In this document: positions 1 to 13,300 of the stretch, piece after piece
Layout: each line of letters starts with the position of its first letter
Position numbering within the stretch: the stretch's first letter is position 1
From: Viscum album
Lineage: Eukaryota; Streptophyta; Magnoliopsida; Santalales; Viscaceae
Assembly: GCA_963277665.1 (NCBI GenBank)
Contig: OY728160.1
Location: 48,654,605 to 48,718,604 of the forward strand
DNA length: 64,000 nt
Reading direction: 5' to 3'
Notes under the pieces: model-generated
Seen by the model: only the letters and a program-made list of their open reading frames with translations
What the model was told of the DNA's origin: nothing
Database searches by the model: none
Program-made: the position numbers and the translations under genes

Positions 1-1425
1 TGAATTTTTATTGGCGTGATTTTGTCCTTGAAATATGGTTTTGAAATGGTTTCTATTTGAAAAGCTTTGGTACACTATTTAGAATTGTTTTATGAACGTT
101 TTGAATGGTTTAATGATTTATGTAAGAGGTGAAACCATATTGGAAAACTGTTTTGGATTGTTTATACATTCAAATGTGCCATTATAAATGTGAATAGTTC
201 TGTTATGTGATTTTTATCATATTTTTAGGGACTTCATAAAATTGTTAAAGGATGTGTTGGATTGTGAATGTTATGAAAAAAGTGTTTTGGGATATTTTGG
301 TGTGAGTTTGATTTCAAAATTCATTTGAATGAAAAGTGGAATTTGTGACTGATGATATGTACATGGGGTTGTTTGGTTAATGTGTGATGTGTAAGTGTTA
401 TCTACATGTGAAAACTATATTTCTTGGCTTGTTGAACATGTATGACCACAAAGGGAAAACCAGAGTATCTAGGTGGGTGGACGTGTACTAGTACGCTAGT
501 GAATCCTTGGGGTTTGGCCTCAGTTTCACTTAGCAAGATTGACACTTACAACTCTAACTAAACTATGATGATGATGATTGGGGACCACTAGGTTATGGGT
601 ATGTTCCCTACTAGTGGCTCGTTCACGAGAATAGATATTTGTGATGGTTACTCTCACTGAGATACGAGGTACCTGGGACCCACAGCTAGCTAGTGCCTTG
701 GGGTTATTTCCTATTGCTTGTGCTCATTAGTTACTTTATACTTACCATCGGCATATGGTACATTCGGCTGGAAAATTCAGTATCTTTCGTGTTTATTTTA
801 AAAGTGTTAACTCATTAAAATAGCCCACTTGAAAACTGTTGTTATTCAAAGTTTCTTCTTTTATAAATTGTAACTAGCTTTTCATGTTTTTGAAAACTTG
901 CATGCTTTTCGTCTTTAAATGTTTGTCACATGGAATTACTTAGTGTTGGTATCCTACTAGGATTTCGCTCACACCCTACTTACACCATTGTGTGTAAGTA
1001 GACTTGCTTATTTTATGTCACAGGATTGGGTACAGGTTTTATGCCTTTGGTTTGGGTTTTTAGTAGTCTATCGTGATATAGTGTCATGGAGATGGCTTTA
1101 GGGTGGTGCCTCTTTCCCTGTGGAGGTTCATGGGCTATCTTTTCATGGATTTGTACCTTTTTAATGGTGTTCAAAAATTGTTTAATATTGTGTAATTCAA
1201 TTCTAAATTTTTATTAAAAGATGTTTTGGTTTGGAAAATCCAGATTTTATTTCTTGGATTCATTTTTTGTTTTAAGTATAAAAAATTTGGGTAAATCGTT
1301 CCCAATTATCATTTTATGATACCCGGGCACTTGTGCCAACCCGTGGGGATTGGGAACGCCCTTCAGGCCTTGGCACGGGCCGGGTTTGGTGCTACATTGA
1401 TGGTGACCAGATCCGGTTCATGACA
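1..1425 (+). repeat. Element A 5' LTR, 3' part
   Basis: Collinear with 5961-7383 and ending in the same TGACA. The 5' half of this LTR is cut off by the window edge. No coding sequence is evident. Confidence 0.88.
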
Positions 1426-1428
1426 AAA

Positions 1429-1440
1429 TGATATCAAAGG
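1429..1440 (+). other. Element A primer binding site (initiator tRNA-Met type)
   Basis: TGATATCAAAGG matches the usual plant site TGGTATCAGAGC at 9 of 12 positions and starts 3 bases after the LTR end. This is where the tRNA primes minus-strand DNA synthesis. Confidence 0.65.
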
Positions 1441-4400
1441 AGGTTCGCTCTCTTTGGGTCATGTTATTTAGGGAAGAGTCGGGATAGTATTGATATCAGA
1501 TTGTAGGGACTTGGTATTATAATTATGGGTACTGTGCCTGATCACCACACCTCATGGAGGGATTGAAGTTTCCAGGGGAAGTCAGGACCTTTTAGAGTCC
1601 TTTGGTTTTCTTGGTTTAACAATGATTAGGGGAAATGAAAAGAGAGTTGGGTTAATGGTCTCAGTAAGCTCGTAGGGCCTGACAAGACATGTGGAGCTGG
1701 GGATATTTCCTAGAACACTCTCTGTGATAGTTAAGTGATTGGAATATGGCCTCCAACCATATGTCCAAGTCACCCACTGAAACTAGTTTCCTCTCGCATT
1801 GTCTTGTGTTCTTTAGTTTTGAAATCTTGGAACTTAGGTTTTAAACTGACTTGGTTTTAAGAAGTGTAAATTTTTTGTGAAATGATTTTCAAATAAATAT
1901 GGAATGTTTTAATTTATGAAATGGTGGAACTGAATTTTTGGAATTGTTTTGAAATGGAAAATAGTATGTTTACACATCTTTTGAAAACTGGAATCATATT
2001 GAAGTGGGTTTTCAAAAGTGTTTCCAATATTATTTTCTAAACAATTAAAGGGTGTTTTAATGGGATGAGATGTTTTAAAATTGATGTGAATAACTTGAAT
2101 ATGAGTTATTTTTTTAAATGGTTGTGTATTTATGAAAAGTTTTTTTTAGATGTGAATTGGGATTTTGATCTCATTGTTAGCAGTTTTGAGTAAAAGGCTT
2201 TGTTGGTTGACCGTTTTGTTTTTGAAAAGTGGAAGGAATTTTTGTTTTACCCTTTTTTATTTCAAGGATTGACCACATGCATGGGGTTATATGAGACGAT
2301 GGATGGTTGGTGGCATGACTGGATGAGTGCTGGGATGGTTACGAGGAGGGTGCCCGGTGTGGCACAAAAACATGCATGTGTGAGGCCCATGGGGTACCAT
2401 TGGTGGATACACTTTCTACAAAACTGTTTGTTTTCAAACAATTGGTTTTAAAGAAAAACATGATGTCTTGATTAATAATTTGGTATGGTTTGTATTATGG
2501 GTTTTTGAAAATGTTGATGTTGTGGGATGTTTTGAGTCCAAGAACCCCTTCTATTTGAACTGTGTTTTGGGTTTGTGTTTGGTCGGTAAGCTGTGTCGTA
2601 GGGATGGTTAGTGTTCTCTTTTGAAAAATGTTTTGGGATGCCTTTATGGTGGTTCCCATCATGTTTTTGGATCTAGTTTGTGGCAAGTTTTGACTAATGG
2701 TCCAGCTTGGTTGGTTCCTTGGGTTCTCTCATTGGATAAGGTACGCCCCCATTAAGGGTTAATGCACAACTGAAGTGCAACCCGTATTGTTTCTCCATTG
2801 GAAAATCCTCCATTTGATCAATATAAGGAATATTTTATAGAACATTGTTGATTGAGTCTACAAAAATTCATTTAGTTGATTCGTGGATCCTCTTGTAGTG
2901 GGATAGTGCTTGTGAAAGGTTGAAAGAGGCCTTAGTTTCTTAAGTTTCATGATTCATCAAAGGTGGAAGTGTTCTTTGGTTGTTAGAGTGGATGCGTGCC
3001 ATGATGGTGTCTAAGAGGACCTTTGGTTTCTTTATAGTTTCCTTGATGCACGAGTTATTATTAAACCACCAATTTTGAGATTTTGGTCATGATAGGATAT
3101 TGTGTCCACTTTTTGGACTTGTCTGTTGTTTAGGGACTTGGAATATGGTCATGTTCCATGTATTGTTTCTATCAATCACAAGGGTCATGTTCGGTGATTC
3201 ATTGTGATGTTGTGTGCTCTATTGACCATAAAGGTGAAGGTCACACAATCCTATGAGGTTCTACGTTATGTTGGAAGTATGTCTCCCTTGTAAAAAACAT
3301 CAAATCCTCTATCTTAGATAAATGTGATTATATGTGTCTTTCCCTTCTGTTGTTTCTCACCCAAAGAAACAAGGTGCGATGTGTGTGCTTATTTTGATCC
3401 CTTATTTCAGTGAAATGTCTGGTTTTGGTAAAGTGAGTTATGGAGTGTGTTATGTCTTGATGAACCCATCAGGGTATGCGGTGTTGTTGTTTGTGGCATC
3501 GAATGATGAAGATCCATATAGGGGCTTCCACAACCTAACTGCGAGGATAAAGATGCTTTAATATTTTGAGCTCCAGCCACAGGTCCCAGAGAGAAGCTGG
3601 CGCGTAGTCAGGGGAAACCCCAGTGTCGTTTAAACCCTTGTACAAAGCCCTATCCTCATTATGAAATATAGGTAGAGTTTAAACCTATGGTGTCATCATA
3701 TTTCTTCTGTTGTTCCCATTCGGTGGAAATAGGTGGAGGGTCTTGTACCCATGTCATCACACAATGTTATTCCCTCCCCCTTTGGTTTCCATTGAGTCTT
3801 TGGAGAATGGTTGGAAATTTATCTAGACAAGTTGAGCACACGGTTTTCACATGGTCAGTTCTAACCATGAAAAAAATAACCATGCAGATATAAGGATCCG
3901 CATAGTTGTCGCACGATTTCTCAAACTGTTCATACTAACCCTGTGACTGTCCCAACTCCTTAATTTTGGGGTCTTTTCATTTCAACTCACGCCGGTCGGT
4001 TAAGATGGTTGGTTCTTGTGGTGGGAATACCCACCATGGGTATCATGAATATTATTTTGTAAATTTCTAATGGATGTATACCCCTTGTACTAGGGAGTCT
4101 GTATGGTCCTCCCCCTATTAGTGTCTTGATTCTGTCTCGGGAAAAACAATTAAGTTGTCTCTCATTGTGATGAGCCCATTTGTGTCTCTTCATACGAGTA
4201 ACTCCTATTTTTCCTTTGTCTTGTCTGGGATGTAGGTATTATCATTCAGAGATATCTAACTACCTACATATTTCTTGGGTAAACATTGATATTGGAGAGT
4301 TCCCAATGGTTTATTTATAGTAGGTTACGTGTAAACTTGTTCGATGTTGTTGTTTATTTAGGTAAATTGGTTGAGTATTGTTCAGATTGTGTTTGAGGAT

Positions 4401-4610
4401 TTTTCATTTGGGATAAAGCCTGAATGTACTTTATTGATTCAAGAAAGTGGTGTATGTTAGGTTTGTGAGTGTATTCCTTCATTCATTGATCACTAGAGTT
4501 GTTTTGGCCTTTGGGGGAGAAACCTGGCAAGAGAGTACCTCTTGGTTTCTTAGTTGGGTTTGGTCATTGTATTGGCCTTACTGTGACTTTCTGGGGAAAA
4601 AGGTTTTCAT
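1441..4610 (+). other. Element A internal region, apparently non-coding
   Basis: About 3.2 kb between the primer binding site and the polypurine tract. The longest open frames are short (60-90 codons) and none shows a gag zinc knuckle, protease DSG, RT YVDD-like or integrase motif. Weak hints of decayed coding sequence, such as short stretches near 2900, are not convincing. I see no nested element here. Confidence 0.6.
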
Positions 4611-4622
4611 GAAGGGGAGAAT
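4611..4622 (+). other. Element A polypurine tract
   Basis: GAAGGGGAGAAT lies immediately before the 3' LTR start at 4623. This is the expected position for plus-strand priming. Confidence 0.75.
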
Positions 4623-7383
4623 TGTCACATACATAGTTTATTTTAAATGTATTTTTTTTAATTTCCATAAATGCTTTGCTTTAGGGGTTTCCAAAGGTTT
4701 TATGGAGAATAGATGAGTTTTCATGAATTGGGCCAAACCGTGAGCCCAATTCCAGATTTAAAAATAAATTTTGTTTCTTTTATAACATATTCATTTTTTA
4801 ATATTTTTCACTCATTCCAACTCCTAAATGTCCTCCCCTTATATAGTAAAACAAAAATTAAAATTTGTAGCCTTTTGAAATCCATAACCAAGGTGTATAT
4901 GGGTTTTTATTTTATAGATTGGGACTGCCCGAAAGCCCAATTCCAGTTTTAAAAATAAAAGTTGATTAACTAATAACTTATTCATTTTTAAGTATTTTTC
5001 GGTGATTACAAGCCTCAAACGCGCCCCTTGAACCCAGTAGCGTGCCCAATCTCTCTCCCCCATCTTTTGAGCTATTATACATCGCTATTGAGAGATAAAA
5101 TTATCATGGTTTCTAAAATCCGGTAGATTTGAAGAGGTAAATTCATTCCTTCATAACTCATTCTATTCTTACTCTTTTCACCCATTCCAATTCCTACATG
5201 ACCTTCTCATTCTTGTTCAAATAACCATAAATTTTTTATCTCTTTTAAAAGTCAGATTCTGGGCGATTTTGGGTCGTTTGCTTCAGGATTGTTTTGGGTA
5301 AGTGATTTTTTCTTGGTTTCATCCTTTTCCCTTAGGGTTTCCTCTCTCTTTAATTATGTTATAAAATATCCAGAAGTTAGGGTTTGATCCTAGGGTTTCA
5401 TTTTTTGTATTTTTGGTCAAATATTGTGATCTAGGTCTGAATGTATCTTCCTTGTGGTGCGGAGGTTGTGCGGTTGACGTTTCAAACCAAGTATTGAGGG
5501 ATTTGAAACTTCCGATAGGTTATTCCATGTGTAATCATTTATAGATGATTTAGTTTGATTGAATTACTTATTATGAATTCTCGTAATATGCTGTGTGTGG
5601 TGCAAAAATTGTTTATGTTGGATTTGGTTAAGCATTTATTTTTATAGTTTCATTTTAGCTTAAAAATTTAGTGTTTTCATGTGTAACCCTTTGGGTATTG
5701 TTTGGGATTGTTTTATAACATATGAATTTGGTTTAATAAATCTAGTTTGGGATTAAAATTCTGATTCAGTGGGGTATTGGTGTGCCACTATGTCCTAAAG
5801 AGTTTTTTAAGGGTTTAAGGTGTAAAACATTATTGTACTTCTTGAAAGTGATTTTGAAAACGTGTGAGTTTCATGTGGATATTTTGTGATATTGTTTGAG
5901 GTGTATGTATAACACATGGGGGTTGTTTAATAAATGTTTTTGGGGATTCCAATTCTTTTTTGAATTATTATTGGTGTGATTTTTTCCTTGAAATATGGTT
6001 TTGAAATGGTTTCGATTTGACAAGATTTGGAACACTATTTAGAATTGTTTTATGAATGTTTTGAATGGTTTAATGATTTATGTAAGAGGTGAAACCATAT
6101 TGGAAAACTGTTTTGGATCGTTTATACATTCAAATGAGACATTATAAATGTGAATAGTTCTGTTATGTGATTTTTATCATATTTTTAGGGACTTCATAAA
6201 ATTGTTAAAGGATGTGTTGGATTGTGAAAGTTATGAAAAAAGTGTTGTGGGTTATTTTGGTGTGAGTTTGATTTCAAAATTCATTTGAATGAAAAGTGAA
6301 ATTTGTGACTTATGTGATGAACATGGGGTTCTTTGGTTAATGTGTGATGTGGAAGTGTTATCTACATGTGAAAACAATATTTATTGGCTAGTTGAACATG
6401 TATGAGCACAAAGGGAAAACCCGGGTATCTAGGTGGGTGGACGTGTCCTAGTACGCTAGTTAATCTGTGGGGTTTGGCCTCAGTTTCACTTAGAATGATT
6501 GATTCTTACAACTCTAACTAAACTATGATGATGATGATTGGGGACCACTAGGTTTTGGGTATGTTCCCTACTAGTGCCTCTTGCACGAGAATAGATATTT
6601 GTGATGGTTATTCTCACCGTGATACGAGGTACCTGGGACCCACAGCTAGCTAGTGCCTAGGGGTTATTTCCTATTGCTTGTGATCATTAGTTACTTTATA
6701 CTTACCATTTTCATATGGTAAATTTGGCTGGAAAATTCAGTAGTTTTGGTGTTTATTTTAAAAGTTTTAACCTGTTAAAATAGCCCACTTGAAAATGTTT
6801 TTATTCAAAGTTGCATCTTTTAAAAATTGTAACTAGCTTTTCATGTTTTTGAAAACATGCTTGATTTTCGTATTTAAATGTTTATCAAACATAATCTCTT
6901 AGTGGCGGTATCCTACTGGGATTTCTCTCACACCCTACTTACACCTTTGTGTGTAAGTAGACTTTCTTATTTTATGACACAGGATTGGGTACAGGTTTTA
7001 TGCCTTTGGTTTGTGTTTTTAGCGGTCCATCGTGATACAATGTCGTGGAGATGGCTTTAGGGAGGTGCATCTTTCCATGTTGAGGTTCATGGGCTGTATT
7101 TTCTTGGGTTTGTACCGTTGTAATAGTGTTCAAACATTGATTAATATTGTGTAATTCAGTTCTGAATTATTATTAAAAGATGTTTTGGTTTGAAAAAACC
7201 AGATTTTATTTCTTGGATTCATTTTTTGTTTTAACTATAAAAAATTTGGGTAAATCGTTCCCAATTATCATTTTATGATACCCGGGCACTTGTTCCAACC
7301 TGTGGGGATCGGGAACACACTTCGGCCTTGACATGGGATGGGTTTGGTGCTGGTTTGATGGTGACCAGGTCCAGTTCGTGACA
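4623..7383 (+). repeat. Element A 3' LTR (2761 bp)
   Basis: Begins TGTCACATAC after the polypurine tract and ends TGACA. Its last 1423 bp match the left window edge. The first 600 bp contain a roughly 190-bp unit repeated about three times. The rest is AT-rich with many TG dinucleotides, as expected after loss of methylated cytosines. Open frames inside it (for example near 6878-7060) are not kept in the other LTR and look fortuitous. Confidence 0.85.
4735..5235 (+). repeat. Tandem repeat in U3 of element A, about 3 units of 185-191 bp
   Basis: Units start near 4735, 4926 and about 5110. AGCCCAATTCCAG recurs at 4743 and 4934. CATTCCAACTCCTAAATG at 4813 returns as CATTCCAATTCCTACATG at 5183, an offset of 370 bp or two units. 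TATTCATTTTTAA-type blocks sit at the same relative place. The units have diverged from each other. Confidence 0.65.
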
Positions 7384-10300
7384 CTAAATCATTGCATGTT
7401 CATATCCTCAATTAGTCTTCAACTACATCACATAGACATGATCCCATCGCCCCCATGAATATTCCTTCTTCTTAATAACCTATCTACAATGGTATTTTAA
7501 AAATTACTTTTTTATATTTAAATACCATTTAATCCCAGTCAAATATAATTCATATTTAATACCTTCCATATGACTTGTGATTATTCTTATCAGTATATTT
7601 CTAAAAACCGCACAATCCTTCTGCCTTTTTCTACATCTTCTTGGAATTGTATAGAAGATTCTGTCACGGTTACAAAAAACCATTATTCAGAACACATAAA
7701 TCTGCATTAGTATTCCATAATCAGGAAATATGATGTTATATCTTCCTTGGGGCATGAAAACTCCTCAAATTACAATTCCATAATCAACTATTTTTTTATC
7801 TTTTGATTGTTTCTTGGGGTCATAATCATCTTAATGGCATAAATATTACCTTCACAATTTCTAATCATAAATCAAATTCACATTTTAATATTATGGTTTT
7901 GTTTGATGAACTAAATTCATTATTGTTAACTTAGTTTGTTTCTAGAATCAATTATTATAGAATTTAGTCATCATCAAATAGATAATTTTTTCCCAAACTA
8001 TAAAAACAAACATAAGATTTAAAAAATAAAATATATCACAGTGTCTGTTAAATTATATTATATGTTATCTAGAGAACATCTTATGTATGTATGTATAGTT
8101 TTCTACATATCATATTTTTTTTGAAAAAATATATCTTACACACTTCTCTAAATATCTATTATATATGAGAATTTCTATAGACATAACCCCTTATAGTTTT
8201 AGCTATAAAAAAGACATAATTAATAAAGAAATTTTAATTATCACCTTTTTCTATGTTAATATTTCAAAATATTTACCCTAATAATATCTTATGTATCTCA
8301 ATGTTGTTCCATTTTCTTGGATTTTATCTCTCATAAAAATATATTAAATGTCATATAAAATACGTTACTTATTCAATGTGAGTGACTTAATTTTCGTAAC
8401 TTCCTCACTTATCTTGTTTAAATTATGAATCTAATGACTTTTTTGATTTATAGTGTCTCTATAATAAATATCTTTTCTATGAAAGAAATTTATACATATC
8501 ATTTTAAATATGAATAATTTATGATTTTTTAATAAAAAATTATGTATTTACTCAAAAATAATATGCATAACTAGAATTGTAAATGTGGTTTCTCTCCTCG
8601 TGAAATTTTTTTCGGTACCATCCTAATAAAATGTTATCTATTTAGGGTTGATTTGATCTTGTATAGTTCTTCTAGTTCCTCAAGAAATTATATTACATAT
8701 ACCGTGAGTTCTCAACACATTCCCACTACTTTTGTTATGAAATAATAATAATATATTATGTATGATTCCAAATTTAATCATATATTATTAGATCTTCATA
8801 AAATCATCCCGTGGAATCTCTAATATCTTAATGTCATCATGAATAACATAAATGAATTTTTAAAGTATCGCAATATATCCATACTACTTCAATATAATTT
8901 CCGAAGTCTTATTGTATATAATTTCTAAATTTAGAGAGTTTTTGAATATCCCATAGCCCTACTAATACTACATTAACCTCATCTATTCTATTTTCAATAC
9001 TGATGATAATATATTTCATGTTCACAATCCCCTAGATGTATTTGAAAATAAACCAACAATGTTATTAACTATTAAATCATAGTTATTCAAGTTATATCAA
9101 TTTGTATCTCTCTCCATCGATCCCATAATTTTTATAGATAGTTTCATCTACATTCCATCCTCACCAATCATTAATACAATAGAGTATCAGCACTACAATA
9201 ATTAAATTTTAGGCTACTACCTTCAATATGAATACATAAGGAACATTATGGAGTTATAATCCAATACCCATTATTAATGGAATCACCTTTTATAATATTA
9301 ATTAGGATCTACATATATCACCAAAAATACATATTAATATGATTATTGAAAATAAATACAACATCTATACAATGTGATATTCAATATCCCTCATTGTATT
9401 ATCTATCAATTCCTTAATCTACATCATAAAATAATGTAAATGTACATTCCAAAGTTAGATTTGTCTCACCCATATTAACAATAACTATATAAGTACATTT
9501 AATGGTAAAATTATAGTTATATAGTTAACTTTTCTAACTTAAAAAATAATCTTCTCACCATAGTTCTCCCCATTTCGTGAGTGACACCACATGAGAGAAA
9601 AAGAAACTAATTTTTTTGAGGGGTTAATGGAATCATTTTACTTGTATATTAGATATACATTTATAAATCCTAATTTTAATTGCGAGTTTATTTATTTAGT
9701 AAACCATTTTTATGAATTGTGAGAGATAACACTTGAGAATAATATAAAATAATTTAAATAAAACAACTCTATTTAATATTGTTGTCTTCATTATAGATTG
9801 TGGTCCTGGTTTGCATGCAGAGATCATTCTATTCCACCAAATTTTTCATCGTGCATGTAAAATATGAGTGAAATGATTGATGAAAATTTACCATGAAAAC
9901 CTATACATATAAGGGGTAATGTTCAGTGTTGCACATCATGAGTATAAGGATATATCATAGAAGTTAGTTGAGACTATAAAATGTGGGTTCTTCTTTGTAT
10001 GTATTGTCAAAAACATCATGGTGATTTTTATATCATAATACAAGCAATGTATATTTATTATTTTCATTAATTCATGATATGAATGTTGATACTGGTTTCC
10101 ATAGGATACTATTGTGTCTAATATTTAAAATCTAATGATCTTTAATGAACAAATTTCAAATGAAATTCCATGAGGATGTGAGACCAATTTCTTGACTGAT
10201 ATAAATAGAATACAATATTATGAAATATATTATCCATTGAGAATAATTGACTGTGAACTTGATAAATATATTTAATTTATAAGATAAATACAATATTTAT

Positions 10301-13300
10301 TATGAAACTAAAATGCTAATGATTTAATGTGAAAGTGATCAAAATATGGTGTGAAAATAAATATGATGGTTTATTTTTATTTAATCAACAAATAAACATC
10401 CTGATAATTTTATTATTTTTATATTAGCTGAGTTCAATGATTGTGTGCATTATTAAATGATATTCATTATTGTAGATTTGTTTTTGTGATTGTTATATTG
10501 GTGATCATTGTTGTGTTTGAACCAAAAAAATAAAATGAATTATCACATTCATGAAGGATTCATATCGATAAAAGTGTTTTATTGAGTATTTAAATCATGT
10601 GTAAAATGAGTTATATTGAATCCAATAACCATTTGAAATATGTTCTATATAATGCATTTTTAATAAAATGAATTTATGTTTGTGAAATCTGGTTGCCATG
10701 TATCTTGGTAGATTGATTGATGCAATGAAAACGTTTTAACCTTACATTAAAGATTATGAATATGGAATATTGGAAGATGATGAGATAATTAAAATATTAA
10801 TTTTGTTATATAAAATAAAACGTGATATCATTAAGGTAAATAATAAACAATATAAATTTCATGGAAAAAAAATCATGATTCTAGTTGATATTTTTGGAAG
10901 ACTCAATGGATATTAACACTGTGTTTTGTGAGTACATTAATGAATTTAGATCTAGATGTCCTTAGATGTAATTCATTTTGGCTGACTAAATAAATAAGTT
11001 AGTATGAATTTTCAATTATAATAGAACACTCCAATTGAATTTTCAATGTCTTTTTGGTTATATAAATGTGGACTTCAATTAGGTCTGAGATATACTGATG
11101 AGATATTAAGAGGATAAAAAGGATGTTCGACTAGTAAAATCTAAAATGTTGTTTGAGCCAAAGGCCTTACGATCTAGAACATAATTTTTTTAAATAATTG
11201 GATAAAAATATCTAGGGATTTAGAAACAATGAGATTTAGAGAGAATATTTCAAAATAATAGGAACCCCTAAATTGTGAGAAATAGTGAAGTCTAGTGGTA
11301 CCTTCATATTGTAAAGATATTGCAGTTTATAAAGGGTTTTCAAACTAAAAATTGTTTTTTCTATGATAGTCTACATTAAAGATTCGCGTATATTTTTAGA
11401 TGAATATTCAGTGTTAGTAGAATACCTATGATAGGGAAAAAGTTATACAGATGATCCAGAGACAACCCATAAGAAAATTAAAATGTTTTTCAACTATTTA
11501 GGAAAACCCATTAAAAACTGTTGAAAACTAACATAAATAACTTTTTTTGGTTAGTAAGGTATTTATGAGTTATCCCAATTATGTTCAATTTTATTATATA
11601 GTTAATATATGAAGATAATGGTATTAAAAATACATAATCAGAAGTTGTTACCCACATTTTCCTTCAAAATACTACGTGTTATGCTCTATTTTCATTTTAA
11701 AATAAAAAGTGGTGTTAATGTGTGTAATGAAGAGTAAAAATACTTATAAGTATTAGTAGCGATGGAGGCTCATAAAATATAAATGCAGGGTAAAAGTATA
11801 AATCAAAATACATAGGTACAATTGGTCTACACTGATTCAAAATCAACTCCCATATCAGTGTGACAACATGATTAACTTGTTTTTTCAATTATTATTACAT
11901 CCAGATTCCTTGATATTAGTTGGAAAAATTTTCCCATTTATTTTAATTATTTTTAATGTATTATAGATTTTAAAATGTCATAATGATGCATCTATAGAGA
12001 AAATTATAATATATAGTGATTCTTCTATTGAAGAAAATGGATTTTACTCTAGTTTGTCCCACCATATATGTTTTGGAGATAAAATGGAAAAATATAAGAA
12101 GGATGGGTCTAATAAGTTAAATAAGTGAACTTCATAGATGTTTTAAGAAAATTTACACCACTATGTGATAGTAATTAATGTTTTAGTGGATCATTTATTA
12201 AAAATAATGACTTTAAACTTCTATAATAATATCAATCTATTTGTAATTTGTATGAGAAAATCAAGATGATTAAAACAATTGTGTATATTTTCCATGAAGA
12301 TAAGGGTTATATAAATAGATTCCCATTGGATGTAACTTTCAATATATTTGAGTGTATCTAGGAGTTACATAATTAGATGACTTGGATAGGACCTAATACT
12401 GATGAAATGTAAATATAACTGGCTATGATTATATATGAGTGTAACCCTTCTATTAAACTAATTAAATCCAGGGAAATATCGGTATCTCTTTGTGAAGAAA
12501 TGTTAAATTGATGGAATAAGTATTAAAAAGGGAATGTAGTGAGAAATTTAATTGTATAAAAATTTATATAGATAAAATTTTTATTTTATAAGAAACTTTA
12601 GCTTTCAAGAACTCTTAGTTAGAGAAAAAATCTAACATAATAACATCACTCTATAGTTCTCTACGAGAATAAAAGAATATTCCTGATGAGATATTTTCAA
12701 ATCAAAATTCAAATATAAATATAAAATAAATTCCCTTAAATACCATGAAGTCACTTTAAATATATTTTTCCTTATGTTGGAAGTAATGTTTAGGAACATA
12801 GAAGTTGAAAAAGGTGAATCTTCATATCAAGAAATGATAATTAATAAACTCAATAAAATTGATGAAGATATTACCACAAATATAAATTATTATTATAGTA
12901 GTATAATGTAATTAAAACAATTAGAAGATACATATTTTGTAAGATCACAAAAGGGAGAAACCATGTGTCTTAGACATTATTAATTCTATAATTAAAAACT
13001 TTTTAATAGAATGAGATATATTTTTTACAAAAAAATGGGTGGTGGAGAAATTTAGTTAGTCTCCCAAAACATCCTTTAATATAGTAGAAAATAATAAATG
13101 TGATGGTGTTCACCAAAATGATAAAATTATTACTAATGTACAACAAAATAAAGGAAGTAAATATTTAATATATACTATTGGGGTTAAACAATGTTTCAAA
13201 ATAGGTCTATTGACTATTGGCATAACATGTTGACTATATAAAAATAAATAAATCTTTCATTAATTGGGATCAAAATAGAATTTGTGGGAAATCCTCTAAA

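Larger units (their letters stand above)
1..7383 (+). mobile_element. Element A: LARD-like non-autonomous LTR retrotransposon (5' end outside window)
   Basis: Bases 1-1425 are repeated, with a few mismatches per 60 bases, at 5961-7383. The right copy can be bounded: it follows a purine tract and runs from TGTCA at 4623 to TGACA at 7383. These termini are perfect 5-bp inverted repeats with the usual TG...CA ends. The left copy also ends in TGACA (1425) and is followed 3 bases later by a primer binding site. Long LTRs (2.76 kb) around about 3.2 kb without recognisable gag or pol fit the LARD class (large retrotransposon derivatives), which depend on proteins from other elements. I cannot assign it to copia or gypsy. 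The 5' LTR start and the left target duplication lie outside the window. Confidence 0.85.

Noticed and set aside
2900..3560. Hints of a decayed pol in element A (for example a CERLKEAL-like reading near 2910 and the 75-codon frame 3334-3561).
   Set aside because: No second motif in the expected order. Short matches like this are expected by chance.
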